Assembly (NCBI GenBank): GCA_027625095.1
Contig: JAQBXN010000083.1
Span: 1-37,677, forward strand
Direction of reading: 5' to 3'
From: Planctomycetota bacterium
GTDB taxonomy: Bacteria > Planctomycetota > PUPC01 > JACPCR01
Length of the DNA: 37,677 bases
Part shown: in pieces, positions 1 through 8,856 of the stretch
How positions within the stretch are numbered: position 1 is the first letter of the stretch
Layout: the number at the start of each line of letters is the position of its first letter
Program-made: the position numbers and the translations under genes
Notes under the pieces: model-generated
What the model saw: the letters and a program-made list of their open reading frames with translations, nothing else
The model's database searches: none
What the model was told of the DNA's origin: nothing

Positions 1-114
1 GCTTCCCAAGGATTCGGAAAGACGAGGAAAAAGAAGAAGGAAGAGCTTCCCAAGGATTCGGACGGACGAGGAAAAAGAAGAAGGAAGAGGTTCCCAAGGA
101 TTCGGACGGACGAG
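1..114. repeat. 44-bp tandem repeat (2.6 copies, cut by window edge)
   Basis: Units begin at 1, 45 and 89. The first two are 44 bp and differ by two bases (aa versus cg in the GGATTCGG region). The third matches for about 26 bp with one change and then diverges. Each unit has a TTCCCAAGGATTCGGA core and a purine-rich GAGGAAAAAGAAGAAGGAAG tail. There are no unique spacers. The unit length is not a multiple of three, and all forward frames stay mostly open only because the tract is purine-rich, so coding is not supported. It lies just past the 3' end of the VIT/vWA gene. Confidence 0.85.
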
Positions 115-121
115 AATTGGA

Positions 122-2413
122 CTAGCGGTCGACATCTGCCTCCTGGGGATTTGTGAAAGGCGCGTTTCTTACGAGCACTGATTTACCCTCGATGGACAGC
201 AGAATATCGCCCCGGAGCGAGACGCTGCCTTGGCGGCCCTGCTGGGCGAGCCTTTCGGCCAGGTCGTTGAATTCCTTACTGCCAAACTCGATGACTTGCT
301 CAGGCTTGCCCTTGTCATCTTTATCCACGACCCGGCTGTCTACCCATCGCCCGTTCTTGCGATAGAAACACCAGTCGTTGACCTGCTGCACTTTGGTGAT
401 TTCAACACGCTTGAGGTTCTGGTCGAGATATCCGTTGCTGATATTGAGGCTTTTCTGGCCCTTCTGAAGCTGACGATTGAATTCCTGATTCCATGAACCG
501 ATACCTGAACGGCTGCCGTAGGAACGCTGGACAAAATTGCGTTCCGCCTCTTTGAGAATATCTGCCTTCTGAGACAAGTCCGTACCCTCACGTGCCAGGA
601 AAGCGGTGTATTCGGTCAGGATGCCGAACTCTGTAGAAAGACGGACGACCTCGTCTACAAGTTCCATAATTTTTGGATCTAAATTGTTCGCTGGGATGGT
701 GGGCGGCAGGCCACCGTTGGCCCCGGCCATACGGATGGCGTCAAGCAGAATGCCTATCTGGCGGCTGGCCCAAAGTCTCGGCACAAAGCCGTTCCTGGTC
801 GTAGAGTGCTCAAGCCCGAAGTCGAATTCAAAAGTGCGTTTCTTGCCGAAGTATTTTCCTTCGAGCTTGAACTGCAACGGTTCGTTTCCGATGTATTGTC
901 CGAGCAGGATGAGCTGATCGTCTTCGAACAAATCGGGCAGCTTGTTCGGAATGAGGTCTCGAATACGGCCGAGATCGGGGGTTCCATTCTTGGCCTGCAT
1001 TGAGAGCGCTGGCGCGGCGAGTACCGGCCCTGACAGACGTTTGAAGACCTGGCCGACTTTCACTTCGACGTCTTCCCTGGGCAAAACGACAGTGGTTGTC
1101 CCCCGGGTCTGCGAAGCAATATTTTCGAGGAGCGGTGTGTTTACATCCACGCCGACGCCAAAGGTGAAAACTCTCTTGTTGTAAGGGTTGGATTTGACCA
1201 CCGTTTCACGAATAACTCTTTCCGCAGTCTCGCCGATGGTGGGCAAGCCGTCAGTAAGGAACAGGACGATGGGAAGCGTGTCTTCGATCGGTTTCTGTTT
1301 AAGGGATTCGACCAGAGCGTCGTGGATGTTTGTGCCGCCCCGAGGGTAGACGCTCTTCAGGTAACGACTTGCTGCGGTCATGCTGGCCTCGTCTTTGATC
1401 ACTGGCTGAATGGAGAATGATTCGACAGCTTCGTTGTAAACGATGATGTTGAATGCCTCGCCGTCTTCAAGCCCGCCGAGGACCTGCATCGCTGCCTCGC
1501 GCACCTGTTTAATCTTTTCGCCATTCATGCTGCCGGAGCGATCTATGACGAGCGAGACCTCGCGACGAATTTTGGATTCGAAAACCTTCGGGCTCGCGGG
1601 AAGCCCGGCCAGGAGGAGGAAGTAGCCGCCGCCGACTTTGGGGTCGGGATAAGCCATCAACGAAGCAGTAACGCCGGACTTATCCAAAAGGTATGAAAGG
1701 CGAAACGGGCCGGGCTCAGTCGTTGCGCTCTGGACAACCCTGGCAATCATCAGGTTGGCACTGTTTCGAACAACCTCGATCTCGTGACTTGGTGAGTAAA
1801 CGGTTGAGATTGGTTTCCTGGACTTTATGGAAACCGAAATGTTCCACGGCACGCGGTAATCGAGGGATTCGCTTCGCGGCACGTAATAGTCAACCCGATT
1901 GGCATCCGCAGGAAGCAGATTTTCGTAAGTCAGCCGGATTTTCTGGGTGCTTTGGGCCTCAACCGGAAAGACGCTCGAACGAATCAGATTAAATCCAATG
2001 AATTCGATCAGGGCCGGGTCTTTAACCTGCGCCACGATGGAATCGTAAATCCTTCGAGCCTCATCTTTACGGAGTATCTGTGCGGTAGGCGCATTGGCGG
2101 TGCCCTGAAAGTCGAGTCCCTTCACCACAGCTCCTTCAGGCACGGGCACCACCATTTCGGCTTCAAGCCGCTGATTGCCTGGATTACTGAGCGCAATTTC
2201 CATGATCGTCGTGGCGACCTGTTCGACAAGAATCACGTCCACATTGACGCCAGTTATCTGCACACTGGCAGGTTGAGGCCGAGCGGAAAAGGAGCGAGCC
2301 TGCGGCACGACAATATGTGATGCCCAGGCCCGGTGAGCAGTGGATTCAATGTTCTGGGCTGCCACAGCCGGGAGTCGTAGGGAAAGAGCAGTAAGGACGG
2401 AAAATAGAATCAT
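122..2413 (-). CDS. Exported VIT domain and von Willebrand A domain protein
   Basis: A 763-residue protein of the inter-alpha-trypsin-inhibitor heavy-chain-like class. The chosen ATG at 2413 follows an ACCTCC-complement Shine-Dalgarno (GGAGGT) by 7 nt and opens a signal peptide (MILFSVLTALSLRLPAVAAQ); the frame continues 27 codons upstream, but that extension has no leader character. The VIT domain occupies roughly residues 20-150. The vWA domain is roughly 285-460, with a complete MIDAS DRSGS at D291, S293 and S295 and a later FLTDG segment. The C-terminal 250 residues are of unknown fold. Family members are secreted or periplasmic adhesion-type proteins; the ligand cannot be told. It is transcribed away from the zinc-ribbon/WD40 gene, with about 240 bp between the two starts. 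Confidence 0.9.
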   Translation of the reverse strand: MILFSVLTALSLRLPAVAAQNIESTAHRAWASHIVVPQARSFSARPQPASVQITGVNVDVILVEQVATTIMEIALSNPGNQRLEAEMVVPVPEGAVVKGLDFQGTANAPTAQILRKDEARRIYDSIVAQVKDPALIEFIGFNLIRSSVFPVEAQSTQKIRLTYENLLPADANRVDYYVPRSESLDYRVPWNISVSIKSRKPISTVYSPSHEIEVVRNSANLMIARVVQSATTEPGPFRLSYLLDKSGVTASLMAYPDPKVGGGYFLLLAGLPASPKVFESKIRREVSLVIDRSGSMNGEKIKQVREAAMQVLGGLEDGEAFNIIVYNEAVESFSIQPVIKDEASMTAASRYLKSVYPRGGTNIHDALVESLKQKPIEDTLPIVLFLTDGLPTIGETAERVIRETVVKSNPYNKRVFTFGVGVDVNTPLLENIASQTRGTTTVVLPREDVEVKVGQVFKRLSGPVLAAPALSMQAKNGTPDLGRIRDLIPNKLPDLFEDDQLILLGQYIGNEPLQFKLEGKYFGKKRTFEFDFGLEHSTTRNGFVPRLWASRQIGILLDAIRMAGANGGLPPTIPANNLDPKIMELVDEVVRLSTEFGILTEYTAFLAREGTDLSQKADILKEAERNFVQRSYGSRSGIGSWNQEFNRQLQKGQKSLNISNGYLDQNLKRVEITKVQQVNDWCFYRKNGRWVDSRVVDKDDKGKPEQVIEFGSKEFNDLAERLAQQGRQGSVSLRGDILLSIEGKSVLVRNAPFTNPQEADVDR

Positions 2414-2649
2414 CACAAATACCTCCACGCTTTGATGGTTGTTTTCAGTTCGTATCGCAGAGTAACATGGAATTGCTCGATCCCGCGTAACCACTTTGTA
2501 ACAATAAAGGTTGAGAGAGAATCATGTGCTTTACCCGCACTATCACTGCCTGTATGATTCCTGTCTGAATTGAGACGTGAATTGTCAGCCATTTTAATGT
2601 GTGGAGACGGCTAAATAATTTTCAGGGCCGAAAGTAGGGGTGCTGGCCA

Positions 2650-5004
2650 ATGCCCGATGACAAACTGCGGATAACTTGCCCGTATGAAGATTGCAGGCAG
2701 CGATTCAAGCTGGGAGCGAACCTGGCAGGCAAGAAGGTAAAGTGCGCCAACTGTAGGCGGCGTTTTTTAACACCCGCTGTAGCCGGCGCCCCGGCTTTGA
2801 AGGTGCCCGACACTGAAACAAGCATGGGAGCGCTCGAGCCCATCACTAAAGCAACAGGCGCTCTTGAGCCTGCAACCAAAGTTACCAGCACTCTCAAGCC
2901 AAAAAAAGGGGCTCACAAGCAAGCAACTTCTGCTTTGGAACCAATCAGCGGAAGTGCGCCCGCGAAACCCGCGATGGCGGACGACATGGGTCTGTCACTG
3001 GATACCTCGGCGCCTGCCGGTCGCGGGCCGCAGTTCCCGCTGGATGACGACATGTCGCTCGCAGGCATCGATGTGTCCAAGCCGAAAACCACATTCCCTG
3101 CGGATCCGGGATTCGCCGATCCGATCACCAGTGCTGAAAAAGCTGCGGATGATATGAGCCTCGGGTTCGCCGAGTCACCTCAAGCCAGCAGCGCGTCCAG
3201 CCTCGATGACGACATGCTGGCCGGTATCGACTTCACTAAGCCTAAGACCACTTCCGCCACCGCGGGCATTCCCCTGCAGAGCGTCGACGATATGGAAATG
3301 GGGCTGGATACGTCTGCCAGCACCTCGCCCTCTACCGGCGCTCAGCCGGTACAGTTCAGCGATGAAGAACCGGAGACGCGGAGTTGTCCAAAGTGTCATG
3401 GCCCAGTCGTTTCGACTTTTCAGCGGTGCCCCACTTGTGGCACAAAGGTAGGTGGTGGAGCAAGGAGTAAGGTAGAAAAAGGGCCCAAACGTAAGCTGCC
3501 CATTTTCAAGGTTGCGGCGGTGTTAATGCTGGGCACATTCCTATACGGTGGCTACTGGTTCTGGGATCGAACAAGACTAGTCGGAGTTGGCGGCGCCATC
3601 CGGGAAGGCGCAGCCCTCACAAAGGGAGTGCTCACCAAGGTGATGTCCAAAGAGAGTGCGGAAAAAGCGTTAGGAGCAGTTCAGAAGACGATTTCACAGG
3701 ATCGCATTGTGGTCGCCGCCGAAGATGAACTGGAAATTGAAGATGCGAACAAAAAGGTGAAGGTCAGACAGGGCCAGCCTTTGATTCAGAAACAGGTGAC
3801 AGAAGGTCGCGCCAAGGTGATCCTCAAAACGCCAAATGGTGATGTCGTTGGTTGGGTGCCCGAGGCAAAAGTCACCGAAGTGACAAATTTTGATCGATCC
3901 GATCTACTCGGCATTAACGATAAACAGCCGACGAATCACACCGGGCCAGTTGCGGATCTTGTCTTCAAAAACGACGGCAGGTTTCTATCGAGCATCGCTT
4001 CGAGCGGCGCGGTGGTGAACGTCTGGCAGGCATCTAAGTCTCGCCTCATCCGCTCCTACCAGGGCCATCAGTCCAAAGTTGTCGGAGCGGCGTTTTTGCA
4101 GGATGGGGCCATTGTTTCGAACGAGGGTGAAGCTGGGGCCAGGGTCTGGGATCCGCTGACGACCGCCACTCTGCGTAAGCTTCCCGATTTCAAAGGATTC
4201 TTCAGGACCATCGGAAACAATCATTGCATAGAGGTGCACGGGGGAAATATCCGCATATGGGATCTGAAACAGGGCCGGATGGAGACCTCTAAAGCAGTGG
4301 CCCTCGAAACCGGCACCATACGTATCAGCCAGGATGGCAGAATTCTGTTGGCAAGGAATGCGGAGGGAAAATTTCTTTCCTTTAACCTGCCTGGCCTGGA
4401 GGCCGCCGGTGATTTTGCACCGCCCTTCGAGCACTCTGGTTATGACCTCAGCCCGGATGGCAGCCTGGTTGCCATCGTACCTGCCCAGCCCAGCCGAATA
4501 GTGCTTGTCGACAGCAAGAGCGGTAAGGAAAAAGCGGGGTTCTCCTACAACGGCGCTGGCTCGGCGCGATTCTGTGGTTCGAGCGGCTACCTCGCAGTAG
4601 CCGATGCAGGCGGGAAGAAGGTAGAAATCCTCCAGATTTCAAAAGTGCTTGGTCTGGAGATCAAACAAATCATAAATTCAAAGGACGGCGCGCAAATCAC
4701 AACCATCGCATCTGCGCCATCAGGCAAAATGCTCGGAGTCGGGCATTCGGATGGCTCGGTTCAGATTTACGCCCTGGATTTTATAAAGACATCGACCGGC
4801 AGCAGTGGAAGCACAGCGGTAGCTGCTACAAAAGAGGAGAAGACTGCCCTGCGCGACTACAATTTTCTAAAGCAGTTCATCCTTAACAAGAAACCGGAGG
4901 AGGCCAAGATGTATTACAAGCGCCTTGTGGCGGCCAATCCCGACAGCCCGCTGGCGGTAAAGGCCAAAGAGGAGATGACAGCCGCTGGAATCGATGTGGA
5001 TTGA
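2650..5004 (+). CDS. Zinc-ribbon, transmembrane, WD40-like beta-propeller protein
   Basis: 784 residues. The N-terminus is an MJ0042-type zinc ribbon (C10, C15, C32, C35). A low-complexity region follows (about 48-235) with repeats of the form GALEP and two copies of an acidic block, LDDDMSLAGIDVSKPKTT and LDDDMLAGIDFTKPKTT. A second zinc ribbon has C246, C249, C260 and C263. One membrane segment covers about 287-306. An SH3-like stretch lies at about 350-410 (ends GWVPEAKVTEV). WD-repeat-like beta-propeller blades fill about 415-715, and a short TPR-like helical tail ends the protein. The two ribbons would be cytoplasmic and the propeller exported if the single helix is N-in. Function is unknown. 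It may be a partner or substrate of the kinase downstream, since both carry similar acidic LDDD/MSLA motifs; that is inference. Confidence 0.85.
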   Translation: MPDDKLRITCPYEDCRQRFKLGANLAGKKVKCANCRRRFLTPAVAGAPALKVPDTETSMGALEPITKATGALEPATKVTSTLKPKKGAHKQATSALEPISGSAPAKPAMADDMGLSLDTSAPAGRGPQFPLDDDMSLAGIDVSKPKTTFPADPGFADPITSAEKAADDMSLGFAESPQASSASSLDDDMLAGIDFTKPKTTSATAGIPLQSVDDMEMGLDTSASTSPSTGAQPVQFSDEEPETRSCPKCHGPVVSTFQRCPTCGTKVGGGARSKVEKGPKRKLPIFKVAAVLMLGTFLYGGYWFWDRTRLVGVGGAIREGAALTKGVLTKVMSKESAEKALGAVQKTISQDRIVVAAEDELEIEDANKKVKVRQGQPLIQKQVTEGRAKVILKTPNGDVVGWVPEAKVTEVTNFDRSDLLGINDKQPTNHTGPVADLVFKNDGRFLSSIASSGAVVNVWQASKSRLIRSYQGHQSKVVGAAFLQDGAIVSNEGEAGARVWDPLTTATLRKLPDFKGFFRTIGNNHCIEVHGGNIRIWDLKQGRMETSKAVALETGTIRISQDGRILLARNAEGKFLSFNLPGLEAAGDFAPPFEHSGYDLSPDGSLVAIVPAQPSRIVLVDSKSGKEKAGFSYNGAGSARFCGSSGYLAVADAGGKKVEILQISKVLGLEIKQIINSKDGAQITTIASAPSGKMLGVGHSDGSVQIYALDFIKTSTGSSGSTAVAATKEEKTALRDYNFLKQFILNKKPEEAKMYYKRLVAANPDSPLAVKAKEEMTAAGIDVD

Positions 5005-5148
5005 CTCGGGACTCAACAACACCATACCCGGTGCAGGTTTGCGTTGAGCTGGTTTGCCTGGACAATGCTCCCATTACCGCGAGAAGAAATAAAACTCCGG
5101 CTGTTTCGACAAACCTGCGGTTACTATCCAACACATTGAGGTAACGAC

Positions 5149-5574
5149 ATGCATAAATCAGCGTTGATTGCTCTTGGTGGCTTCACAATGCTTGCATTCC
5201 AGATTCCCAGAAGCGTAGACGGCTCAGATCTTCCCTGGGAAAAGGATGTAAAGACCGCCATTCAGAAGGCTCAAAAGGACAAACGATTAGTGATGCTCGA
5301 CTTCACCGCCAAGTGGTGAGGCGCGTGCCAGGAGCTGGACCGTGTTACGTTCGGCAATAAAAAGGCAAAAGAGTTGACCAAAGACCTCGTTATCGTCAAG
5401 GTGGATGCGGATGCACAGGTCAATGCATCACTCTACAAAAAGTACGGGGTAGAGTTTCTTCCCACCCTTCTCTTTACGAGTGCAGACGGCGATGAACTCA
5501 ACCGTGTCGGTATGGTAAGCATTGATGAACTGGCCAAAGCAGTAGAAAAGGCCAAATCCAAGGTCAAAGAATAA
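5149..5574 (+). CDS. Exported thioredoxin-like selenoprotein (in-frame TGA at 5317-5319 = Sec57)
   Basis: Read through one TGA, this frame encodes 141 residues. An uncleaved or cleavable hydrophobic leader (residues 3-18) is followed by a thioredoxin fold with VMLDFTAKW-U-GAC: W56, U57, C60. The TGA replaces exactly the first Cys of the WCxxC redox motif of DsbD-C-terminal or thioredoxin_7 type proteins. The fold continues without further stops through the VDAD strand and the conserved cis-proline segment (EFLPTLLF) to a TAA. GAGGTAA lies about 6 nt before the ATG. UGA serves as a normal stop in neighbours (for example at 5002-5004 and 10795-10797), so general code change is excluded. A hairpin directly after the TGA could be the SECIS element. 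Alternatives are a sequencing error or a nonsense mutation of TGC; the exact placement at the catalytic Cys favours selenocysteine. It probably acts in thiol-disulfide exchange outside the cytoplasm. Confidence 0.85.
5320..5346 (+). promoter_or_regulatory. Candidate bacterial SECIS hairpin
   Basis: Immediately after the UGA, 5320-5325 can pair with 5341-5346 (three Watson-Crick and three G-U pairs). A 2x2 internal loop follows, then CCAG (5328-5331) pairs with CTGG (5335-5338) around a GAG apical loop starting with G, as bacterial SECIS loops do. The loop is only 12 nt from the UGA, a little closer than usual. A second option, stem 5338-5343/5347-5352 with loop GUU at 5344-5346, sits 24 nt away, which is a typical distance. 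Hand folding only; which one SelB would use is unknown. Confidence 0.5.
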
Positions 5575-5594
5575 GGCAGAAACCGATCAATAAA

Positions 5595-5621
5595 GGCTTC
5601 CCGTCAGGGAAGCCTTTTTTT
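5595..5621 (+). terminator. Rho-independent terminator after the thioredoxin-like gene
   Basis: A perfect 8-bp stem, GGCTTCCC (5595-5602) with GGGAAGCC (5607-5614), loop GTCA, followed by seven T residues. It ends the transcript 20 bp after the TAA and separates it from the kinase gene. Confidence 0.95.
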
Positions 5622-5702
5622 ATGCATGCACTCTTTTTAATTTTCATATTCAAATTGATAATCTAACCTGCCCCGCAAGGTTCCTTTCCCTCGTGGTTCG
5701 TT

Positions 5703-7673
5703 ATGAGCACTCCAAACCCGCACTCACTTCCCGCTGGATTTCAGGTTGGAAATTGCCGGATCACCGAGAAACTGGGCTTGGGCGGAGGGGGTGTTGTTTA
5801 CAAAGCGATTCAAGATCCTCTGGACAGGGAGGTAGCAGTCAAGATTCTTGCCCCGCAGCAGGTGAAACGCGGAATAGACTATGTCAGCCGTTTCCTGCAT
5901 GAGGCAAAAATGGCGGCCCGCCTCCACCATCCCAATATTGTCGATGTGTATGACGCGGGTGAGGACGATGGGCTGTATTACATCGTGATGGAGTATGTGA
6001 GAGGCAACAGTATTGATCGGCTGTTGAAAGGCGGTCAGATCGTCGACATGGGTTTTTGGCTAAACGTGATGTCCCAGGCATGCCAGGCCCTCGTGGAGTC
6101 GCACGGAAAAGGAGTCATTCACCGCGACATTAAACCGGCGAACATGCTCCTGGATGCCAGAAACTCGGTAAAGCTGACAGACTTCGGCCTTGCCGTCTGG
6201 GCGGAAGGCGGGGTCAAAGAATCGCGAGATGTGGCTGGGACGCCTTACTACATGCCGCCTGAAGTGATGAACGATATGCCACTGGATGCACGAAGCGATA
6301 TTTATTCGCTGGGAGCAACATTCTTTCATTGTCTGACCGGACGTTTTCTGTTTCAGGGCGAGTCGCCCATGATCGTCATCCTGAAACATGCTAAAGACTC
6401 GCCGGTGTCGATTAAGGAATGCCGGCCGGAGCTGCCCGATGCGATCTGCGAGCTCATCATGAGCATGATCCGGAAAGATCCGAATGACAGACCGCAGAGC
6501 ATGCACGCCATCCTCATGAATTTGCAGTCACTCAACAGATCCGCCACTCTGAACGAGGCGGCGCCCATCTCGCCTGAGGATATGCCCCCTACACTTGTCG
6601 AACGGCCCGCTGTGGCTGCCACTCCTGCGCTGGACGAAATTTCAAGCAGCTCTGCCGTCCTCGTTGGGCAGGAGGGCAGATTCAAGGCCAGAAGGTTCAG
6701 TGTAGCTATCAACGGTATTACCACTGTCGGTCGCCTGAACGACAACGATATCGCGCTGCCGGACGAAACCATCTCAAGGCATCACTGCACCATCGAAGCT
6801 AAAGACAAAAAGTTCATGCTTCAGGACAGAGGCAGCTCGAACGGCTGCAGAATCAATGGAGAGAAAATCTCGGAAGAGGCAATTTCGGCCGGCGATTCGG
6901 TAAGAATCGGCAAGGTCGATTTCAAGTTTTTCGTGATGGCCGTTTCAGAAGATGCTTACCAGCTCGCCGAGATCCTCGTCCAGAATGGCCTGCTCAGCCC
7001 CAGGGAAGCCAAGAATGCACTGAACGAACTTGCCCATGAGCGCAATAGAAAAGGCCAACGAACTCTCGGACAGATTCTGGTCGAAAGAGGCAAGGTAAGC
7101 AGCGGCCAACTCGAAGAATCATTGGACAATCTAGACCGCAACTCCCGACGCCATTACACAGCCAGAATAAGGATGGTCCGAAGACCCGCCGGCCCTGCCG
7201 CACCCACTCGTGGGAATCCGATCCCAGATGCCCTTGGCGGCAAGAAGACAGGCGTCATCCGGAAACCAGATTTTGAAAAACCCATGCCGCCTCCTTCGGG
7301 CGGAGATGAATTGTCATTGCTGGAAGACGTTGCTCCACCGCCCCCACGGCCCGGCAGACCACCAAAGAGCCCCGCGCCGTACTCACCTGAACCACCGCCA
7401 CCGGAGCCTGCACCCGTACCGGATTTCTCCAAGGCTGAGCTCAGCCTTGATGACGATTTCAGCCCGTCCCCACAGTCGACCATGAGTTTGGCAGATGAAG
7501 GAGAAAGCGACGCAGCCACGATGAGCGGATTTGCAGGCACGGATTCGCTCTTTGGCCAGATGTCTGTCTGTTCAGGCTGCAAAGAGATCATCATGATGAG
7601 CGACGTCAGCAGCGGCGAGGCGATGTACATGAATAGCAAGCTCTTTTGCAAGAAATGCGCGACAGCGTCTTAA
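5703..7673 (+). CDS. Ser/Thr protein kinase with FHA domain and C-terminal zinc ribbon
   Basis: 656 residues. The kinase domain covers about 18-275: glycine-rich loop LGLGGGGVVYKA, K47, HRDIKPANM with catalytic D142, DFG at D160, and a GTPYYMPPE activation end. An FHA domain follows at about 327-405 (R344, SRHH around 358-361, SSNGCRING), which should bind phosphothreonine. Residues about 420-470 (LAEILVQNGLLSP...LGQILVERGKVSS) resemble the N-terminal domain of type II secretion ATPases. A proline-rich, acidic linker has LSLDDD and TMSLADEG. The end is a zinc ribbon with C623, C626, C649 and C652. No membrane segment is seen, so it should be cytosolic, unlike PASTA-type kinases. No clear Shine-Dalgarno precedes the ATG. 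Targets are unknown. Confidence 0.92.
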   Translation: MSTPNPHSLPAGFQVGNCRITEKLGLGGGGVVYKAIQDPLDREVAVKILAPQQVKRGIDYVSRFLHEAKMAARLHHPNIVDVYDAGEDDGLYYIVMEYVRGNSIDRLLKGGQIVDMGFWLNVMSQACQALVESHGKGVIHRDIKPANMLLDARNSVKLTDFGLAVWAEGGVKESRDVAGTPYYMPPEVMNDMPLDARSDIYSLGATFFHCLTGRFLFQGESPMIVILKHAKDSPVSIKECRPELPDAICELIMSMIRKDPNDRPQSMHAILMNLQSLNRSATLNEAAPISPEDMPPTLVERPAVAATPALDEISSSSAVLVGQEGRFKARRFSVAINGITTVGRLNDNDIALPDETISRHHCTIEAKDKKFMLQDRGSSNGCRINGEKISEEAISAGDSVRIGKVDFKFFVMAVSEDAYQLAEILVQNGLLSPREAKNALNELAHERNRKGQRTLGQILVERGKVSSGQLEESLDNLDRNSRRHYTARIRMVRRPAGPAAPTRGNPIPDALGGKKTGVIRKPDFEKPMPPPSGGDELSLLEDVAPPPPRPGRPPKSPAPYSPEPPPPEPAPVPDFSKAELSLDDDFSPSPQSTMSLADEGESDAATMSGFAGTDSLFGQMSVCSGCKEIIMMSDVSSGEAMYMNSKLFCKKCATAS

Positions 7674-7711
7674 TAATTTTTCAATAACCAAACACTAATA
7701 GAGGAATAAAA

Positions 7712-8743
7712 GTGTCTAAAGTCGTCACCTTCGGAGAAATCATGCTCCGGCTCTCTCCCCCGGGTTTTCAGCGATTTGTGCAGGCCCAGTCGTTTGACGT
7801 CACCTATGGCGGCGGCGAAGCAAATGTCGCCGTTTCTCTAGCGGGTTTTGGATTGAATGCGAGCTTTGTCACCTGCCTGCCTGACAACGATCTGGGCCAA
7901 TGCGCGGCAAACTCCGTTCGGGCGGCGGGCGTTGAGGTGTCACAAGTAGTCTGGCAGGGCGATCGGCTGGGAATCTACTTCCTGGAAAACGGCGCGTCCC
8001 AAAGGCCATCAAAGGTAATCTACGATCGTGCCGAATCCTCAGTCTCACAAGTTCAGCCGGGAGATATCGACTGGGTCGAAGCCTTTAAAGGTGCTGACTG
8101 GTTTCACTGGACAGGGATCACGCCCGCTATCAGCCAATCCGCAGCGGACACCTGCCTTGAGGCGTGCAAGGCCGCGAAGCATGCAGGGCTGACCGTGTCC
8201 GCCGACCTGAATTTCCGTAAGAAACTCTGGAACTACGGGAAGCCCGCATCGCAGGTCATGCCTGAGCTTCTGCAATATGTAGATATAGCCATTGGAAATG
8301 AGGAGGACGCTGAAAAAGTATTCGGCATCAAGCCGCCCGAAGTGGACGTCGAGGGCGGGAAGGTTACGGCGGCTGCTTACCAGCATGTCTGCGATGAAAT
8401 GACCAGCCGTTTCCCGAACTTGAGCAAGATCGCCATCACACTCCGGGGCAGTATCAACGCTTCACACAATACCTGGAGCGGCCTGCTTTACGATGGCAAA
8501 GAAATGCATATCGCTCGCGAATACGATATCACCCACATCGTCGATCGGGTCGGAGGAGGCGATAGCTTCGCCGCTGGTTTAATCTACGCGCTCATCTCAG
8601 GAAAAAGCGCCGATGATGCAATTAACTTCGCGGTGGCCGCGAGTTGTCTCAAGCACACCATACCAGGAGATTGCAATCTGGTGTCGGTCGATGAGGTGAA
8701 AGCGCTGGCCGGGGGGGCCGGATCGGGCCGGGTGCAAAGGTAG
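7712..8743 (+). CDS. kdgK: PfkB-family sugar kinase, probably 2-keto-3-deoxygluconate kinase
   Basis: 343 residues starting at GTG, with GAGG 8 nt upstream. The N-terminus (VVTFGEIMLRLSPPG, then FDVTYGGGEANVAVSLAGFG) is characteristic of KDG kinases within the ribokinase family. The C-terminal signature DRVGGGDSFAAGL holds the catalytic Asp and the anion hole. It would phosphorylate 2-keto-3-deoxygluconate with ATP to KDPG, feeding the Entner-Doudoroff aldolase in hexuronate breakdown. It begins 38 bp after the kinase gene. No aldolase or uronate genes are in the window, so the substrate is family-based inference; another PfkB sugar kinase is possible. Confidence 0.85.
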   Translation: MSKVVTFGEIMLRLSPPGFQRFVQAQSFDVTYGGGEANVAVSLAGFGLNASFVTCLPDNDLGQCAANSVRAAGVEVSQVVWQGDRLGIYFLENGASQRPSKVIYDRAESSVSQVQPGDIDWVEAFKGADWFHWTGITPAISQSAADTCLEACKAAKHAGLTVSADLNFRKKLWNYGKPASQVMPELLQYVDIAIGNEEDAEKVFGIKPPEVDVEGGKVTAAAYQHVCDEMTSRFPNLSKIAITLRGSINASHNTWSGLLYDGKEMHIAREYDITHIVDRVGGGDSFAAGLIYALISGKSADDAINFAVAASCLKHTIPGDCNLVSVDEVKALAGGAGSGRVQR

Positions 8744-8856
8744 GGGAGTAACGAAGTCTCACCCGAAATTTCCTGCAAGGTGAGGAGTTCCTGGGAGGCT
8801 CAGTTCAGTACGAGTAATGATGCTTATCCGATACCGAAACTTCCGGGCCTGTTCCC

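Noticed and set aside
1..114. CRISPR array
   Set aside because: The whole 44-bp unit repeats, with no unique spacers between conserved repeats.
5374..5574. Separate 66-residue gene starting at the ATG at 5374
   Set aside because: It is the C-terminal half of the thioredoxin fold; the N-terminal half is in the same frame upstream of the TGA with a leader and ribosome site.
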